Assembly (NCBI GenBank): GCA_950022295.1 | Contig: OX465600.1 | Span: 203,327,782-203,391,781, forward strand | Source: Bromus sterilis | Taxonomy: Eukaryota; Streptophyta; Magnoliopsida; Poales; Poaceae | Length of the DNA stretch: 64,000 bases | Direction of reading: 5' to 3' | Part shown: positions 23,063 through 36,172 of the stretch, piece by piece | Layout: the number at the start of each line of letters is the position of its first letter | How positions within the stretch are numbered: the stretch's first letter is position 1 | Made by a program: the position numbers and the translations under genes | The notes under the pieces: model-generated | What the model was told of the DNA's origin: nothing | The model's input: the letters and a program-made list of their open reading frames with translations, nothing else | Database searches by the model: none

Positions 23063-25959
23063 CTTAAAGGCATAAAAGAAAGCGCTTTTGGGAGGCAGCC
23101 CACAATGAATTAGGTTTATTTTCCTTTTGTTGTGTATTGATGTTTGTTACTACAGTAGAAACATCATTGTATCTTTACTTTTCAGCTTTGTGCCAAGTAT
23201 AGCCTCCGATTGCAAGAAAGTTCAAAAGTTGTGACGTGCTTTCCAGAAAACAGATTCTGTCCTTGGACAGAAAAATTCGAAGAAAACCACCAGATCATCT
23301 TTTTGATCTGAATTGTTTTGACAACGCGCTCTATATAGTTGGATTTCGAGCGTTTGTTATGAGTTTTTTGATTTGAGTTGCAGAAGTGCCCCAAAATTTT
23401 TTATTTACAACTTGCTGGTCTATTTTCACAGATTCTGTCCTGTTTTTCCTTTTCTTCGTTTTGCAAACCTTAAGCTTGCATTTTCTTTGCAAAAACTTTT
23501 TGGCGATCTTGAGAAACAGTAGCTCTTCAAGAATATCCTTATTTCCAGTAGAGAAAAAATATTTTATTGTGGGAACTAACCTCGCTAATCAGATTATGAT
23601 GAGTTATGTATGAAGGGAGTTTTCAAGTGTGCGAGGGAAGATGATAAAAGAAGATTTAGGAGGGTCAAACGCTCAAGCTTGGGGATGCCCCCGTGCACCC
23701 CCAAGAAATATTCAAGAAGACTCAAGCATCTAAGCTTGGGGATGCCCCCATGCATCCCCTTCTCCAACAACAATTATCAGTTCGTCTTTCGTTCCACTAT
23801 ATTTTTATCACTTCATGCGTTATGTGCTATGCTTGGAGCGTCTTGCTCTTTATTTCCTTTTTAATTTTCTTTAGCTTTGCTTGCTTTTCATAACAAGTTA
23901 GAACCTAGCTTTCTTTGTGTGGGAGTGAAACACGCTCCACTTCACCCTAGAACACAACATAGGATTTTCATGCTTATCTTTGATGTGTGTGTTCTTTATC
24001 TTTTTCGTAGCTGCTGTCATGTTTAGCTCTTAGTTTTCAGGCTTATCTTTTTAAGAGATTTTGTTTAGTTTGTTGCTGGAACTCGCTTGAGTTTTCATGT
24101 TTATCTTGTTTAGAGAGTTTGCCTGTTGCACTGAGTTGTGTGTCTTGACTTGAAGTAGGTAATTGAGGTTGCTATTCAATTGTAGTAGTAACTTGCAATA
24201 GTTTCGAGGTATTGCCCTGAGTGATGTTTGAACTTTTGGTGTCAAGAGTTGTAGCCTATTAGTGATAGATGTCGTATTTTGGGCAATCCGTGTTTATTTT
24301 TGAAAAACCTACAAAATTAGTTGAGAACTTTAGCTACTAGATGGATCACTAATCTTTGGAGGGATCGAATATTAGAGTACACTCACGTACCATGAGTCGA
24401 GGATGCGCAAGGATAACCAAACCCCCATACACTCCTCCTCGGGGTACTTGTCTCTTTGTGAACCTCCTAATTAGATTGAGAGTTACCAATAATAAGTGCA
24501 TGAGTTCTTCGGACTAATGTGAGTATTCGAAAGTTGGCACTTCCACCTAGCAATATTTTTCTAGCCTCTTCGGTACCATGCATTGCCCTTTCTCACCTCA
24601 AGAGTTGGCGCATACTTCGCCGGTGCATCCAAATCCTTGGCACGATACGCTCTGTCATCATAAGCCTCATTATATCCTTCCTCAAAACAGCCACCATACC
24701 TACCTATCAAGGCATTTCCATAGCCTTTCCGAGATACATTGCCATGCAACATCCACCTTCTAATCACTTGATCTTCATGTCATACATGCTTTTGCTTGAT
24801 CGATGAGCCGCATGCTAGTTGGGCCTTGCCCTAATCATTGCTACATGACGCGGTAGTATCATTACATATCCTGCTACACTGGCAGAGGCATACATTTGCA
24901 TACTTCATGTTAGTTTCATTTTATTTATGTTGAGTACTTTTGTAAAGTGTGAAAGATCTTCTATACTTCTTGTAATATATAGAGTGTTTCCCCTAATGTG
25001 AGGAAAAGATCCCAAAGAGGACAAAATCAAAAGATCCCAAAGAGGACAAATGAGAGTTAAATAGAAAGAGCCATTGAGGCCACCAAAAAAATACAAAAAA
25101 ATAGAAAAAAGAGAAAAAGAAATAAAAAGAGAGAAGGGGGCACACTACTATTCCTTATAAGAGATCCACACTCGTACTCCATCTTATATCTTGTACTCCA
25201 TAGAGATTATCATTCATGCATATAGCTATGTGGGGACCTTCACACTATAGAACTTGGCTTGTATATTCCAATGACGAGCCTCCTCAAATTAGCTCTAGGT
25301 CTTCTTGAGCAAGCAAGTTGGATGCACCCCCACTAGTTCCATTGGAGAGCTTACCTTAGCTCATATGTGCATCTGTTGCATGGCAATCCCTACTCCTCAC
25401 ATCATATCTATCATTTGGCTTTCTCTCACCTATGATTGTCCTCATTGATGTGAGCCTTTCACACCTTTTTTTGTCTTCCTCCTCCATCATTTTTCTCTCT
25501 TTGCCATACTAAGTGTCAACTTTCTTTCTTACGCTCATCCATTGCATGAGTTCTCAAAATATCGAAAGGGAGTGGATCATTTTGACTTGTACCTGGCTAG
25601 TGGTCTGGGGATGAGTCAAGATAAGATTCCAAAGAAGACCAAGTGTGAAACTTTAGTAGATTAAGTTCTCAACAATAAAAACAATGTTGTACTATCTCGT
25701 ATATCCCTATCCTCTTTCTTGCACGCAAAAACCATTTGGAGACATTCGAGTCACGGACAGCGAGAGCTCTTGCACCTTTATGTTCTTATGTTTCTTGTCT
25801 CAATGCTAATATAGACTCTTGCTTTTTATGACTTGAATTGAATTACATGCCATGATTTCTTTAATTAAAAGTTCTTATATGGTTGGTAGCATGTCACCAC
25901 AGAAATTATGCTTGTTATCATTTACCTAATCGAGGACGAGCAGGAATTAAGATTGGGGA
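23063..25959 (+). mobile_element. A1 3' non-coding region
   Basis: It aligns by eye with the equivalent regions of B (30170-33162) and A2 (40679-43570). It contains two AAGCTTGGGGATGCCCC motifs (23675, 23732), the second forming a perfect GGGGATGC/GCATCCCC hairpin at 23738-23759. It ends in a purine-rich tract (AAGATTGGGGA) just before the 3' LTR, the polypurine tract for plus-strand priming. No coding region. Confidence 0.8.
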
Positions 25960-27605
25960 TGTTGATACATCCAAAACGTATCTATAATTTCTACTTGCTC
26001 CATGCATCTTTTGTGTGATATTGCTATGATCTTGATGCACTTCCATACACTTTTGATCATATTTGGACTAACCTATTAACTCAGTGCACCCTAGTGCCAG
26101 TTCCTGTTTTCTGCTATTTTTGTATTTTAGGTTTTCCCATTACTTAAAGTGCCAGAAAAATTCCGGGAAAAAAATAGGAAAAATCAGCGTGCAGGAAGCT
26201 TCGGGAAGATACAAAGTGGGACCAGAGGGGAGCCAGGGGTGGCCCAGGAGGCCACCTGGGGCGGCCACCCCCTAGGGCGCGCCAGGGTGGCGCCTGGGCC
26301 CCTGGTCCACCTCTGGCTGCCCCCCTTCGCCTATATATATCTCTCGTCCCGAAACCCTCAAAGACAGAACCCTTTTTCGTGATCTCTCCTCTGTTTCGCC
26401 GCCGCACCGCTTCAAAGATCGGGAGCACCAGGAGACCTCTTCCCGGCACCCTGCCGGAGGGAGGAACCACCTCCGGGAGCTTCTCCACCACCATGGATGC
26501 TTCCCGGATGAACCGTGAGTAGTCCATCTTGGAGCATGGGTCCATGATCAGTAGCTATGTGATGTTCTCCTCCCCTCTTTGTTCTTCATGGTTTAGACCT
26601 CGTGAGCTGCCCTACATGATCGAGGCACATATGTAATCTTTCTGTTGTTGCTATGCTGAGTTTGCTGGGATCTGATGGATTATGAGACTATGTTCAGATT
26701 GTGTTTGAGTAATATATTTGATTCTCCTCTTTTTTTTATGTTCTTGAGTAACTCTTGCATGTTCTCCGTTGCTGTTTATTGCTTTGGCCAAGTAGTAGGT
26801 AGTAACTCCAAGAAGGAGCGTTATGCATGATTTTGGATTCCTGCCCCCTGATGACTAGCTTGAGTGACGGAAACATGAGTCTAGGGGATGTGTTGTTGCC
26901 ACAAGGGAGAAAACAATGGTGCTTGTACTTGCGGGTGCAAGGATTGTTTACTTTACACAAAGTTCTTTAATGCAGTTGTATGTTGCTTTGAGTTTACACT
27001 TTGGGTGGGAATCACAACTTAATACCAGTGAGATGTTCTGGATAGATATCTCAAGGTGGATGATTAGTCGGTAGATGCAGATGGATTTCGGTCTACTTGT
27101 CTTGGCATACCGCCCTAGCTTTTGAGCCTCTTCCTTTCTTTGTAGCATAGTTAGCATTGGTTTGCGCACATAATCCTGTAAATATCCCAGCTGTAATTTG
27201 TTTACCTTGCATGGTTGTTTTATCGTCTTTTGGGAGAGAGACATCACTAGTGAACATCATGGGACCCCGGTCCATATTTCCTCCACTATTTACACCCGCT
27301 ATTTATTTTTCAGCTTTATTTCCTTTTCTGTTGCTATCGCTATCATTATTATTCCGTGCGTTTGATCCTTTGTAAACAACAAGGCCGGAGGGATTGACAA
27401 CCTCTCTGTACTCGTTGGGAGCAAAGTTATCTGTTGTGTGTGCAGGTCCACGTCAACCGCCTAATTGCTGGCGCCGTTGTCACCTTCTTGTCGTTGTCGG
27501 AGTCCTACTGGAGACAAAACTTGGTATCTTCACCGAGGGAAATTTGCAGCTGTCTACATCTCAACCTTCCACTTTGGGTAACAAACGAGGGGCGAGAAGC
27601 CATCA
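25960..27605 (+). mobile_element. A1 3' LTR
   Basis: Runs from TGTTGATACATCC at 25960 to GAGAAGCCATCA at 27605 (1646 bases). It has a promoter-like CTATATATAT near 26332 followed by a GC-rich leader. The small open frames inside (such as 26144-26545 on the minus strand) mirror those of the 5' LTR and are not genes. The 5' target duplication is lost, so none can be checked. Confidence 0.9.
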
Positions 27606-28740
27606 GCTAGGGAGATGGATGGTTGGGCGCTGCATGAATAAGAATGAACATGTAATAGATTCTAACACGGGGCAAGGCACACATAAAAGTAATGATCATC
27701 TAGGAAAATATCAAACATTAGGCATGTATCCCAAAGGTAGTTGTGCGTGCTTGCAATAAGAACTTGCACAACATCTTTTGTCCTACCATCCCGCTATGAA
27801 CGGGGCAAAAAGGAACTTATGGAGATTAAGGTGCTCCTGTCAAAGAGCACCGGAACAAAGCAATAAACTCAATGGATACAGGGAATCCTAAAATTATGGA
27901 CAATCCCCTTTGGTGTCCCAAGCTGTCACCTTTGGGATTGCCAGTTCCGGACCATAATAGGTGCATAAAACTCATAGATAGGATCTTGAACATAAATAAA
28001 CTCATGAAAACATAAGTGGTTCAGATCTGAAAACATGGCACTCGGGCCCAAAGTGACAAGCATTAAGAACAACAAGTTGTAGCAAAGATGATAAACACCA
28101 AAGTAGATGATAGGCAACATGCCCCCAACAATCTGACGAACTACTACATGATCAATCTCATCCAATCCCTACCATCCCCTTTGCCTACAGCAGGGAATTA
28201 CTCACACATTTGAAGAGAAGTCATGGATCAAGGATGGAATGGTGATGGTGATGGCGATGGCGACGATCTCCCCTCTCCGGAGGCCAAATCAGCCTCCAGA
28301 TTAGCCCTCCCGAGGAATAATAGAGGTTGGCGGCAACTCCGCGACGGGTTCTGGAAAAGCGACTTCTCTTTTGGAGTTTCCCCGTCACGGGAATAAATAG
28401 GAGACGAAGTAGGGCACCAGGGGAGGGGGCAGTCGCCCAGGCGGCCAGAGGGCGCGGCACCACCCCTGGCCGCGCCAGCACGGCGCATGGGCCCCCCCTG
28501 GCTGCCCTCTGCCCCCCCTCCCTCTGGCTCTGGGCTCCTTTGGGTGTGTGCATTTTTTGGTATTTTTTTGGGAATTTTCGGAGATGTCCAAAAATTCATT
28601 TTCCTGCGCACAATAAAACCATACAGGCAGCTCTGCTAAAAACAGCGTCAGTCCGGGTTAGTTTAGCTCAAAACATGCAAGAATGAGGGCAAAACAATAG
28701 CAAAAGTGTTTGGAAAAGTAGATACGTTTGAGACGTATCA
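27606..28740 (-). mobile_element. Sabrina-like LTR fragment
   Basis: Read on the minus strand it begins TGATACGTCTCAAACGTATC at 28740 and continues with AACCCGGACTGACGCTG and a GC-rich stretch. This resembles Triticeae Sabrina-type Athila LTRs as I remember them. Only about 1.1 kb is present. The 3' end meets the A1 LTR at 27606 without a recognisable terminus, and no target duplication links the two sides, so a deletion probably joined them. Right of it, element B begins mid-gag. Several overlapping open frames in 28220-28690 are GC-rich LTR sequence. Confidence 0.6.
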
Positions 28741-30155
28741 ATGACCAACTATTCCAAATGGCACACCGAACGCTCTCCAACATTTAGGAAGGTAAACTCT
28801 GTCGAGGAGATTACCTCCCTAAATGAAAAAGTTTACTTATTTATGTCTCTACTTACCAAGCAACCCTCTATTGATCCTCATGATGTTCCTTTAAATTCTT
28901 TGGTTTCTCAGGAACATGTAGATGTGAAATTTATTGCTAGAAACAACTTTAACAACAATGCTTATAGGGAAAATTTCGCTAGCAATCGTAGACCGTTTCC
29001 ATCCAATTATGGGAACGATATCACTTATCCTAGCAACAAGAACCCCATTTCTCAATTAGAAAATATGCTTAGAGACTTTATCACTACCCGAAAAGCCGTC
29101 AACAAAAATGTAGAAGAGAAATTAGCTAAGTTAGATAATCTCTCTTTTAAGGTAGATAGCTTAGCCCTTGATGTTGAGATGCTAAAAATTAGAACCTCTC
29201 CCCTTGAGGAGAGGAAGGCCACTCCTATTAATGCTATTCAATTGCAATCAATGAAAATATTAGGATGATGGCTAAACTTAAAGAAATATGGGCTAGACAA
29301 AAAGAGGAAGATGATAGAATTAAGAGCCTTCCTACACACCACACAGTTTCCACTATCCAAATTGTTGAGGATACCAAAATTATTAGCACCCACTGCACTC
29401 CTAGTCCCATTGTACCTATTAATGGTGATGCTAATACCTCAAACATAGAAGAAGAAACTCCTATGAACATAGAGGGTTTCAAACAAGTGAGCTTAGATGA
29501 CACTAGTACCACCTTTGATAGTAGTGATATTGATTTTGATAGTTGCACCCTCTCGGAAGTTATTAGCTTGCTACACAAAATGTCTAGAGACCCCCACACT
29601 AGCACACTTAATCTTGCCTTCACGGAGCATATAAAAAATGCTCTCATCAAAGCTAGGGTGGAGAAGCTTAGGATAGAAGCCTCCATACCTAGGAAGCTAG
29701 ATGATGGTTGGGCCCCTATGATAAAAATTAAATTAAATAACTTCTCTTGCTATGCTTTATGTGACGTTGGAGCTAGTACATCCGTCATGCCCAAAAGAAT
29801 GTATGATATGTTTGAATTGAAACCTGTTGATTTTTGTTCTTTTGGTGTTCGTCTCGTTGATTCTTCCATAAAGAAACCCTTGGGGAAGATCGAAGATGTT
29901 CTTATCATTTTAAATGACAACTTTGTTCCCGTTGATTTTGTTATTATGTATATAGAGTGTACCTTTATGTCCAATTATTTTGGGACGTCCTCTTCTTCGC
30001 ATCGTTGGTGCCGTTATTGACATGAAAGAGGGGAATATAAAATTTCAATTCCTCTCAAAAATTGTATGGAACACTTCCCTAGAAATAAAATCAAGTTACC
30101 TTTTGAGTCTGTTACACGGGCTAGCTATTCTCTTTCTCTTGATAAAACTTGATTC
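28741..30155 (+). pseudogene. Athila-like element B: gag C-terminal part and protease, frameshifted
   Basis: The segment starts inside gag, at a point matching 39270 of A2 (WHTERSP, VNSVEEI), because the 5' part is replaced by the Sabrina-like LTR. It continues through an Asn-rich linker, a heptad-like helical region and the protease core LCDVGASTSVMPKRMYDM (near 29755-29810), where D-V-G-A holds the catalytic Asp. Three indels by comparison with A2: one base lost near 29247, one shift in the IILGRP flap region near 29975, and one near 30060. After the protease it ends at the same LDKT-stop seen in A2. RT, RNase H and integrase are absent. Confidence 0.85.
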
Positions 30156-33100
30156 TTCTTTTGCTTTATGCCTAGCTTAAAGGCGTAAAAGAAAGAGCTT
30201 GTTGGGAGGCAACCCAAGATGTTTTTTCTTCTGTTCTTAGTGGTCTTGACTATTGTTACTAATGTATCGACATCATTGTATCTTTATTTTCAAGCTTTGT
30301 GCCAAGTTATAGCCTCTTATGATAAGGGAAGCAAAAGTTGTGACATGTTGTCCAGAAAACAAATTCATTCTTCTTGACGGAAAAAATCAGATCAAATCAC
30401 GAGTTCATCTTTTTGAGCTGAATTTTATACACAGAATGACCTATACAATTGTGAAACTTTTGTATGTTCTGATTTTTTTATTTGAGTTGCATAAGTACCC
30501 CGAAAAAATTCTCTACTACCTGTTGTTCTGTTTTTCACAGATTCTGCCACGTTTTGTCTCTCCTTACTTTAGCAAACCTTAAGCTTGCTTTTTCTTTGAA
30601 AAATCCTTTTGACAATCTTGAGAATCAGTAGCTCTTCAAGAATATATTTATATCCAGTAGGGAAAAATTATTTTATTAAGGGTACTAACCTCTCTAATTA
30701 GCTTATGATGAATTATGTATGAAGGGAGTTTTCAAGTGTGCGATGGAAGATGATGAAAGAAGATTCGGGAGTGTCAAGCGCTCAAGCTTGGGGATGTCCC
30801 CATGCATCCCCAATAAATATTCAAGGAGACTCGAGTGTCTAAGATTGGGGATGCCCCCGTTCATCCCCTTCTCCATCAACAATCACCAGTTCGTCCTTCG
30901 TCTCACTATATTTTTATCACTTCATGCGTTATGTGCTATGCTTGTAGCGTCTCACTCTTAGGTTTTGTTTCTAGTTTTCTTTAGCTTTGCTTGCTGTTCA
31001 TAACACGTTAGACCCCATCTTACTTTGAGTGGGAGAGAAACACGCTCCACTCCAATCTAGAACACATCATAAGATTTTTCATGCTTATCTTTTTGCTATT
31101 GTGTGTTCTTTATCTTTTCGTAGCTACTGCCATGTTTAGTTTTAGTCTTAGTTTGTCTTTAGCAAGAGCCTTGGATTTTGTTTAGTTTGTTGCTGGAACT
31201 GTCTTTAGTTTTCATGTTTATCTTGTTAAGAGAGTTGGTTGTTGCACTGAGTTATGTCTTGTCTTGAAAGTAGGTAATTAAGGTTGCTATTTCATTTTTG
31301 TAGTAACTTGCAATAGTTTTGAGGTATGGATGTGAGTAATGTTTGATCTTTTGGTGTCAAGAGCTCTAGCCTATTAGTGATAGGTGTCGTATTTTTGGAA
31401 ATTCGTGTGTATTTTCAAAACCTACAAAACTAGTTGAGAACTCTAGCTACTAGATGGATATTAGAGTAGGTAATTAAGGTTGCTATTTCATTTTTGTAGT
31501 AACTTGCAATAGTTTTGAGGTATGGATGTGAGTAATGTTTGATCTTTTGGTGTCAAGAGCTCTAGCCTATTAGTGATAGGTGTCGTATTTTTGGAAATTC
31601 GTGTGTATTTTCAAAACCTACAAAACTAGTTGAGAACTCTAGCTACTAGATGGATCACTAATCTTTGGAGGGACCGGATATTAGAGTAAACTCACGTACC
31701 ATGAGTCGAGGATGCGCAAGGAGAACCAAACCCCCATACACTCCTCCTCGGGGTACTTGTCTCTTTGTGAACCTCCTTATTAGATTGAGAGTTACCGATA
31801 ATAAGTGCATGATTTCTTCGGACTAATGTACGTATTGAAAGTTGACACTTCCACCTCCTCATATTTGCTAGCCTCTTCCGTGTTGTGCATTGCCTTCTTC
31901 TCACTCCGAGAGTTGGCGTCCACCTTCGCCGGTACATCCAAACCCTTGGCATGATATGATCTGTCCTCATAAACCTCCTTATATCCTTCCTCAAAATAGC
32001 CATCATACCTACCTATCAAGACATTTCCATAGCCTTTCTGAGATATATTGCCATGCAACATCCACCTCTTCATGACTTGATCTTCATGTCATACATGTTC
32101 CTTCTACACTGGCAGCGGCATACATTGCATACATCATGATAGATACATCTTATTTATGATTTGAGTACCTTGTAAAGTGTGAAAGATCTTCTATACCCTC
32201 TTGTAAATTAGAGTGTTTCCCTTAAGTGAGAAAGTATCCCAAAGTGGACAAAATAAAAAATCCCAAAGAGGACAAATGAGAGTTAAATAGAAAGAGCAAT
32301 TGAGGCCACCAAAAAAAATAAAAAAGAGAAATAAGAGAAAAAGAACTAAAAAAAGGGCAACACTACTACCATTTTTAAAGATCCACACTAATACTCCCTC
32401 TTATCCTTGTACTCCATAGAGATGACCATACATGCATATAGCTATGTGGGGACCTTTACACTATAGAACTTGGCTTGCATATTCCAAGGATGAGTCTCCT
32501 CAAAAGAGCTCTAGGTCTTCATGAGAGAGCAAGTTAGATGCACCCCCACTAGTTCCATTGGAGAGCTTTTTAGCTCGTATGTGCATCCGTTGCATGGCAA
32601 TCCCTACTCCTCACATCATATCTATCATTTGGCCTTCTCGCCAATGATTGGCCTCATTGATGTGAGCCTTTCTCACCCTTTTTGTCTTCCTCCTCCACCA
32701 TATTTCTCCCTTTGCCATCCTAAGTGTCAACTCTCGTACTTACGCTCATCCATTGCATGAGTGCTCAAAATATAAAAAAGGAGTGGATCAAATTGACTTG
32801 TACCTGGCTAGTGGTCTGGAGATGAGTCAAGATAAGATTTAAAAGAAGACCAAGTGTGAAACTTTAGTAGATTGAGTTCTCAACAAAAATAATTTTTTCT
32901 CGTATTCCCTATCCCCCTTCTTGCATGAAAACACCATTTGGAGACATCCGAGTCACGGACAGCGAGAGCTCTTGCACCTAAGGTTCTTTTGTTACTTGTA
33001 GGAATGCTAATATAGACTCTTGCATGTTATGACTTGAATTGAATCACATACCTTGATTGCTTTACTTTTCAAAGTTCTTATATGGTTGCTAGCATGTCAC

Positions 33101-33162
33101 CACAGAAATTATGCTTGTTATCATTTACCTACTCGAGGACGAGCAGGAATTAAGCTTGGGGA
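30156..33162 (+). mobile_element. Element B 3' non-coding region
   Basis: Begins with the shared GGGAGGCAACCCAAGATG segment near 30208, carries the AAGCTTGGGGATG motif at 30784, and ends with the polypurine tract AAGCTTGGGGA at 33152. It includes a 196-bp tandem duplication at 31270-31661. No coding region seen. Confidence 0.8.
31270..31661. repeat. 196-bp tandem duplication in element B
   Basis: The block starting GTAGGTAATTAAGG at 31270 recurs at 31466. The two copies are nearly identical through CTAGCTACTAGATGGAT. The corresponding region of A1 and A2 has a single copy, so the duplication is private to B. Confidence 0.9.
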
Positions 33163-34800
33163 TGTTGATACGTCCCAAACGTATCTATAATTTCTTCTTG
33201 CTCCATGCATGTTTTGTGTCATATTGCTATGATCTAGATACATTTTCATACACTTTTGATCATATTTGGACTAACCTATTAACTCATTGCACCCCGTGCC
33301 AGTTTCTATTTTATGCTGTTTTTTTATTCCAGGTTTCCCCCATATTAAAAGTGCTCCAAAAATTCGGGAAAAATCAGATAAAAAATCAGCGCATCGGAAA
33401 CTTTCGGGACCCAAAGGTGGGTTGGGGGGCCACCACCAGGTGCCCAGGCGGCCACCTGGCGCGGCCAAGGGCTTGGCCGCGCCAGGGGGGCGCCTGGACT
33501 CCTGGTTTCCCCCTTCGCCTATATAGTCCCCGTGACGTGAAATTTCCGAAAAGAGAACCCCTTTTCGCGATCTCGCCTCTGTTCCGCCGCCGCCGCGCTT
33601 CCAAGATCGGGAGCGCAAGCAGACTTCTTCCCGGCACCCTTCCGGAGGGAGGATCGACCTCCAGAAGCTTCCCCTTCACCATGGACGCTTCCCGGATGTG
33701 TTGTGAGTAGTTTTCCTTGGACCAAGGGTGCGTGATCAGTAGTTATGTGATCAGTAGTTTAGACCTCGTGAGGTTCCCTACATGATCGAGGCATATATGT
33801 AATCTTTCTGCAGTTGCTATGCTAAGTTTGATGGGATTTGATGGATTATGAGATTATGTTCAGATTGTGATAGAGTAATATATTTGGTTCTTATCTTTTA
33901 TATTTTTTTCCTAAGTAATTCTAGCATGTTATCCGTTGTTGTATATTGCTTTGGCCAAGTAGCAGGTAGTAACTCCAAGAGGGAACGTGATGCTCGATTG
34001 TGGGTTCATGCCCCCTGATGACACATTTGAGTGACAGAAACATGAGTCTAGGGGATGTGTTGTTTCCACAAGGGGGGAAACAACGGTGCTTGCAACCGCG
34101 GTTGCAAGGATTGTTTACTTTATGCAAAGTGCTTTTTAATGCAGTTGTCTGTTGCTTTGGGTTTAAACTTTGGGTGGGGCTCGCAACTTAATACCAGCGA
34201 GATGTTCTGGATATATATCTCAAGGTGGATGATTAGTAGTAGATGCAGTTGGATTTCGGTCTACTTATTTTAGACGTACTGCCCATGCTTTTGAGCCTCT
34301 TCCTTTCTTTTGTAGCATAGTTAGCATTGCGGTGCGTTTATAATCCTATCAATTTCCCATCTATAATTTTTTCACCTCGCATAGTAGTTTTATCGTCTTT
34401 TGGAAGAGAGAAATCACTAGTGAACATCACGGGACCCGGTCCATATTCTCATCATTGTTTACACGCTTATTTACTTTTCTGCTTTTACTTTGAGTTTCTA
34501 TCATTATCATTATCCCTTGTGTTTTGATCCTTGGTAAACAACAAGACCAGAGAGATTGACAATCTCTCTGAACTTCGTTGGGAGCAAAGTTATTTCTTTC
34601 TGTGTGCAGGTACAGGAGATGCAAGTCATTATCATAAACAGTGCATCACTTGCCGAACCACCTACTTATCATCTCCGGAGTCCTACTGGAGACAAACCTC
34701 GGTATCTTCACCGAGGGATACTTGCCGCTACGCTGCATCTCACCTTCCACTTGGGGTAACCAATGAAGGGCAAGAAGCAATTATCCTCTCTCGCGTATCA
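33163..34800 (+). mobile_element. Element B 3' LTR
   Basis: Runs from TGTTGATACGTCCC at 33163 to CTCGCGTATCA at 34800. A promoter-like CCTATATAG lies near 33520. It is related to but clearly diverged from the A1 and A2 LTRs, so B belongs to a separate subfamily. The 5' LTR is missing. Confidence 0.85.
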
Positions 34801-35022
34801 GTACTCAGAAATATATCTTTCGCTGATGTATTGTATTAAGGAAGTTGTATGCCGATTGTATCAGATGTTGTATCCTTGTAGATGTAATGTTGTGATATCA
34901 TTTTGGAAATCTGGGGCATATGGTATTGTCATAAGTTCGCGGTGGGACCGATATGTGCTTCATCCCCGGTTCTGGATGGAAACATCTAGATCTGGAATAG
35001 TACCGCATATTGGGCCTTACAA
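34801..35022 (+). mobile_element. Terminal LTR fragment of the solo LTR 3 family
   Basis: The reverse complement matches 13146-13350 by eye, including the TGTAAGGCCC…ATGCGGTACT end and the CCAGATCTAGATGTTTCC segment. Only the last ~220 bases of the LTR in the sense orientation are present. No primer-binding site follows at 35023, so it is an LTR remnant. Confidence 0.8.
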
Positions 35023-35150
35023 TGTTGCTCATTTTGTTGGTTTCTTGCAAATATAGATTTTTCTTCTGTCTGCTTGTTTGATGTTTGCTTGGTTGAAGTC
35101 TTGAGGGATGACTTATACGTGCGGGCCCCCAATTGCTATGTTGTGTTGAG
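35023..35150. other. Short unassigned stretch
   Basis: I see no coding potential, terminal repeat or match to other parts of the window. It leads into the minisatellite and may belong to the Tat-like remnant. Confidence 0.4.
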
Positions 35151-35798
35151 TCGCGTGAGTGAGAAAATGCCTTAGAGGGTTCTTAGGCGGGCATGCCCTC
35201 GAGTGCCATATTATTTCGAGTCGTATGAGCCAGAAACGCCTCCGCGGGGGGGGGGGGGGGGTTTCCTTGAGCACGCAAGACCCCGAGTCCCAAAAAATTT
35301 CGAGTTGCGTGAGCGAGAAATGCCTCGGGGGGTTGCGTGAGCGCGCAAGCTACTGAGTGTGAAGAAATTCCGAGTCGCGTGAGCGAGAAACGCCTCGGGG
35401 GTGGCTTGAGAGCGCAAGCCCCCGAGTGCCAAATATTTTCGAGTCGCGTGAGCGAGCAACACCACGGGGGGGTGGCTTGAGCGTGCAAGCCCCCGTCTGC
35501 CAAACATTTTCGAGTCACGTGAGCGAGAAACGCCTCGGGGGGTGGCTTGAGCGTGCAAGCCCCCGAGTGCCAATTTTTTTTCGAGTCACTGTAATGAAAA
35601 ATGCCTCGGGGGTGGCTTGAGCACGCTAGCCCCCGAGTGCCAAAAATATTATAGTCGCGTGAGAGAGAAACGCCTCGGGTGGTGGCTTGAGCGCGCAAGC
35701 CACCGAGTGCCAAATTTTTCTGAGTCGCGTGAGTGAGAAACGCCTCGGGGGGGGGGGGGGGGTGGCTTGAGCGCGCAAGTCCCCGAGTGCCAAATACA
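35151..35798. repeat. 70-bp minisatellite, nine units
   Basis: Units start at about 35151, 35221, 35305, 35375, 35444, 35515, 35586, 35655 and 35725, giving periods of 69-71 bases except one of 84. The consensus contains GAGTCGCGTGAGCGAGAAA, GCCTCGGGGG, TGGCTTGAGCGCGCAAGC and CCCCGAGTGCCAAA. Two units carry long G runs (about 17 near 35237 and about 16 near 35748), which account for length differences. Open minus-strand frames across the array are artefacts of a repeat unit without stops. Confidence 0.95.
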
Positions 35799-36172
35799 GG
35801 TGTAAGATATTTGGGAATAAGCGTTAATTTTATTGTTGTTTCCCTGAGGTTCTTACACTAATGGCTGAGTAGCCTTATTTGGATCGATGGCTTAATAGCC
35901 TTGGAATTTTAAAGTTGCTGCTAAGATAGTGAGTAGAAGAAGCGTGAAGCGCTAGCTTCTACTTTGCTGCCCTTGTTCCGGTGGTTCTTGCGAGCTCTTC
36001 AGGGCTCGCCGTGGTGTTTGTTCGATGCTGTCACCTGGTCCGCTGCTTCGTGGTTCTAGTGTGCCCCAAAAGCTTCTGAAATCTTGTGGAACTACCTGTC
36101 GCAGCGGTCTGACCTGATGAAGCTGTCGTTGATGGTCATTACTCATCTTGGTCCTGGCATCTTCAGCTTAAG
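35799..36172 (-). mobile_element. Non-coding and decayed tail of the Tat-like element
   Basis: This lies downstream of the protease on the minus strand. The first ~230 bases after the protease stop are still open on the minus strand (36146-35952) and read as a decayed continuation; the rest is non-coding and abuts the minisatellite. No RT, RNase H or integrase motif is present. Confidence 0.5.

Noticed and set aside
35151..35798. Regular repeats as a CRISPR array, or the open minus-strand frames as a repeat protein
   Set aside because: Units are contiguous with no variable spacers, the context is a plant retroelement, and the frames owe their openness to a stop-free unit broken by G runs.
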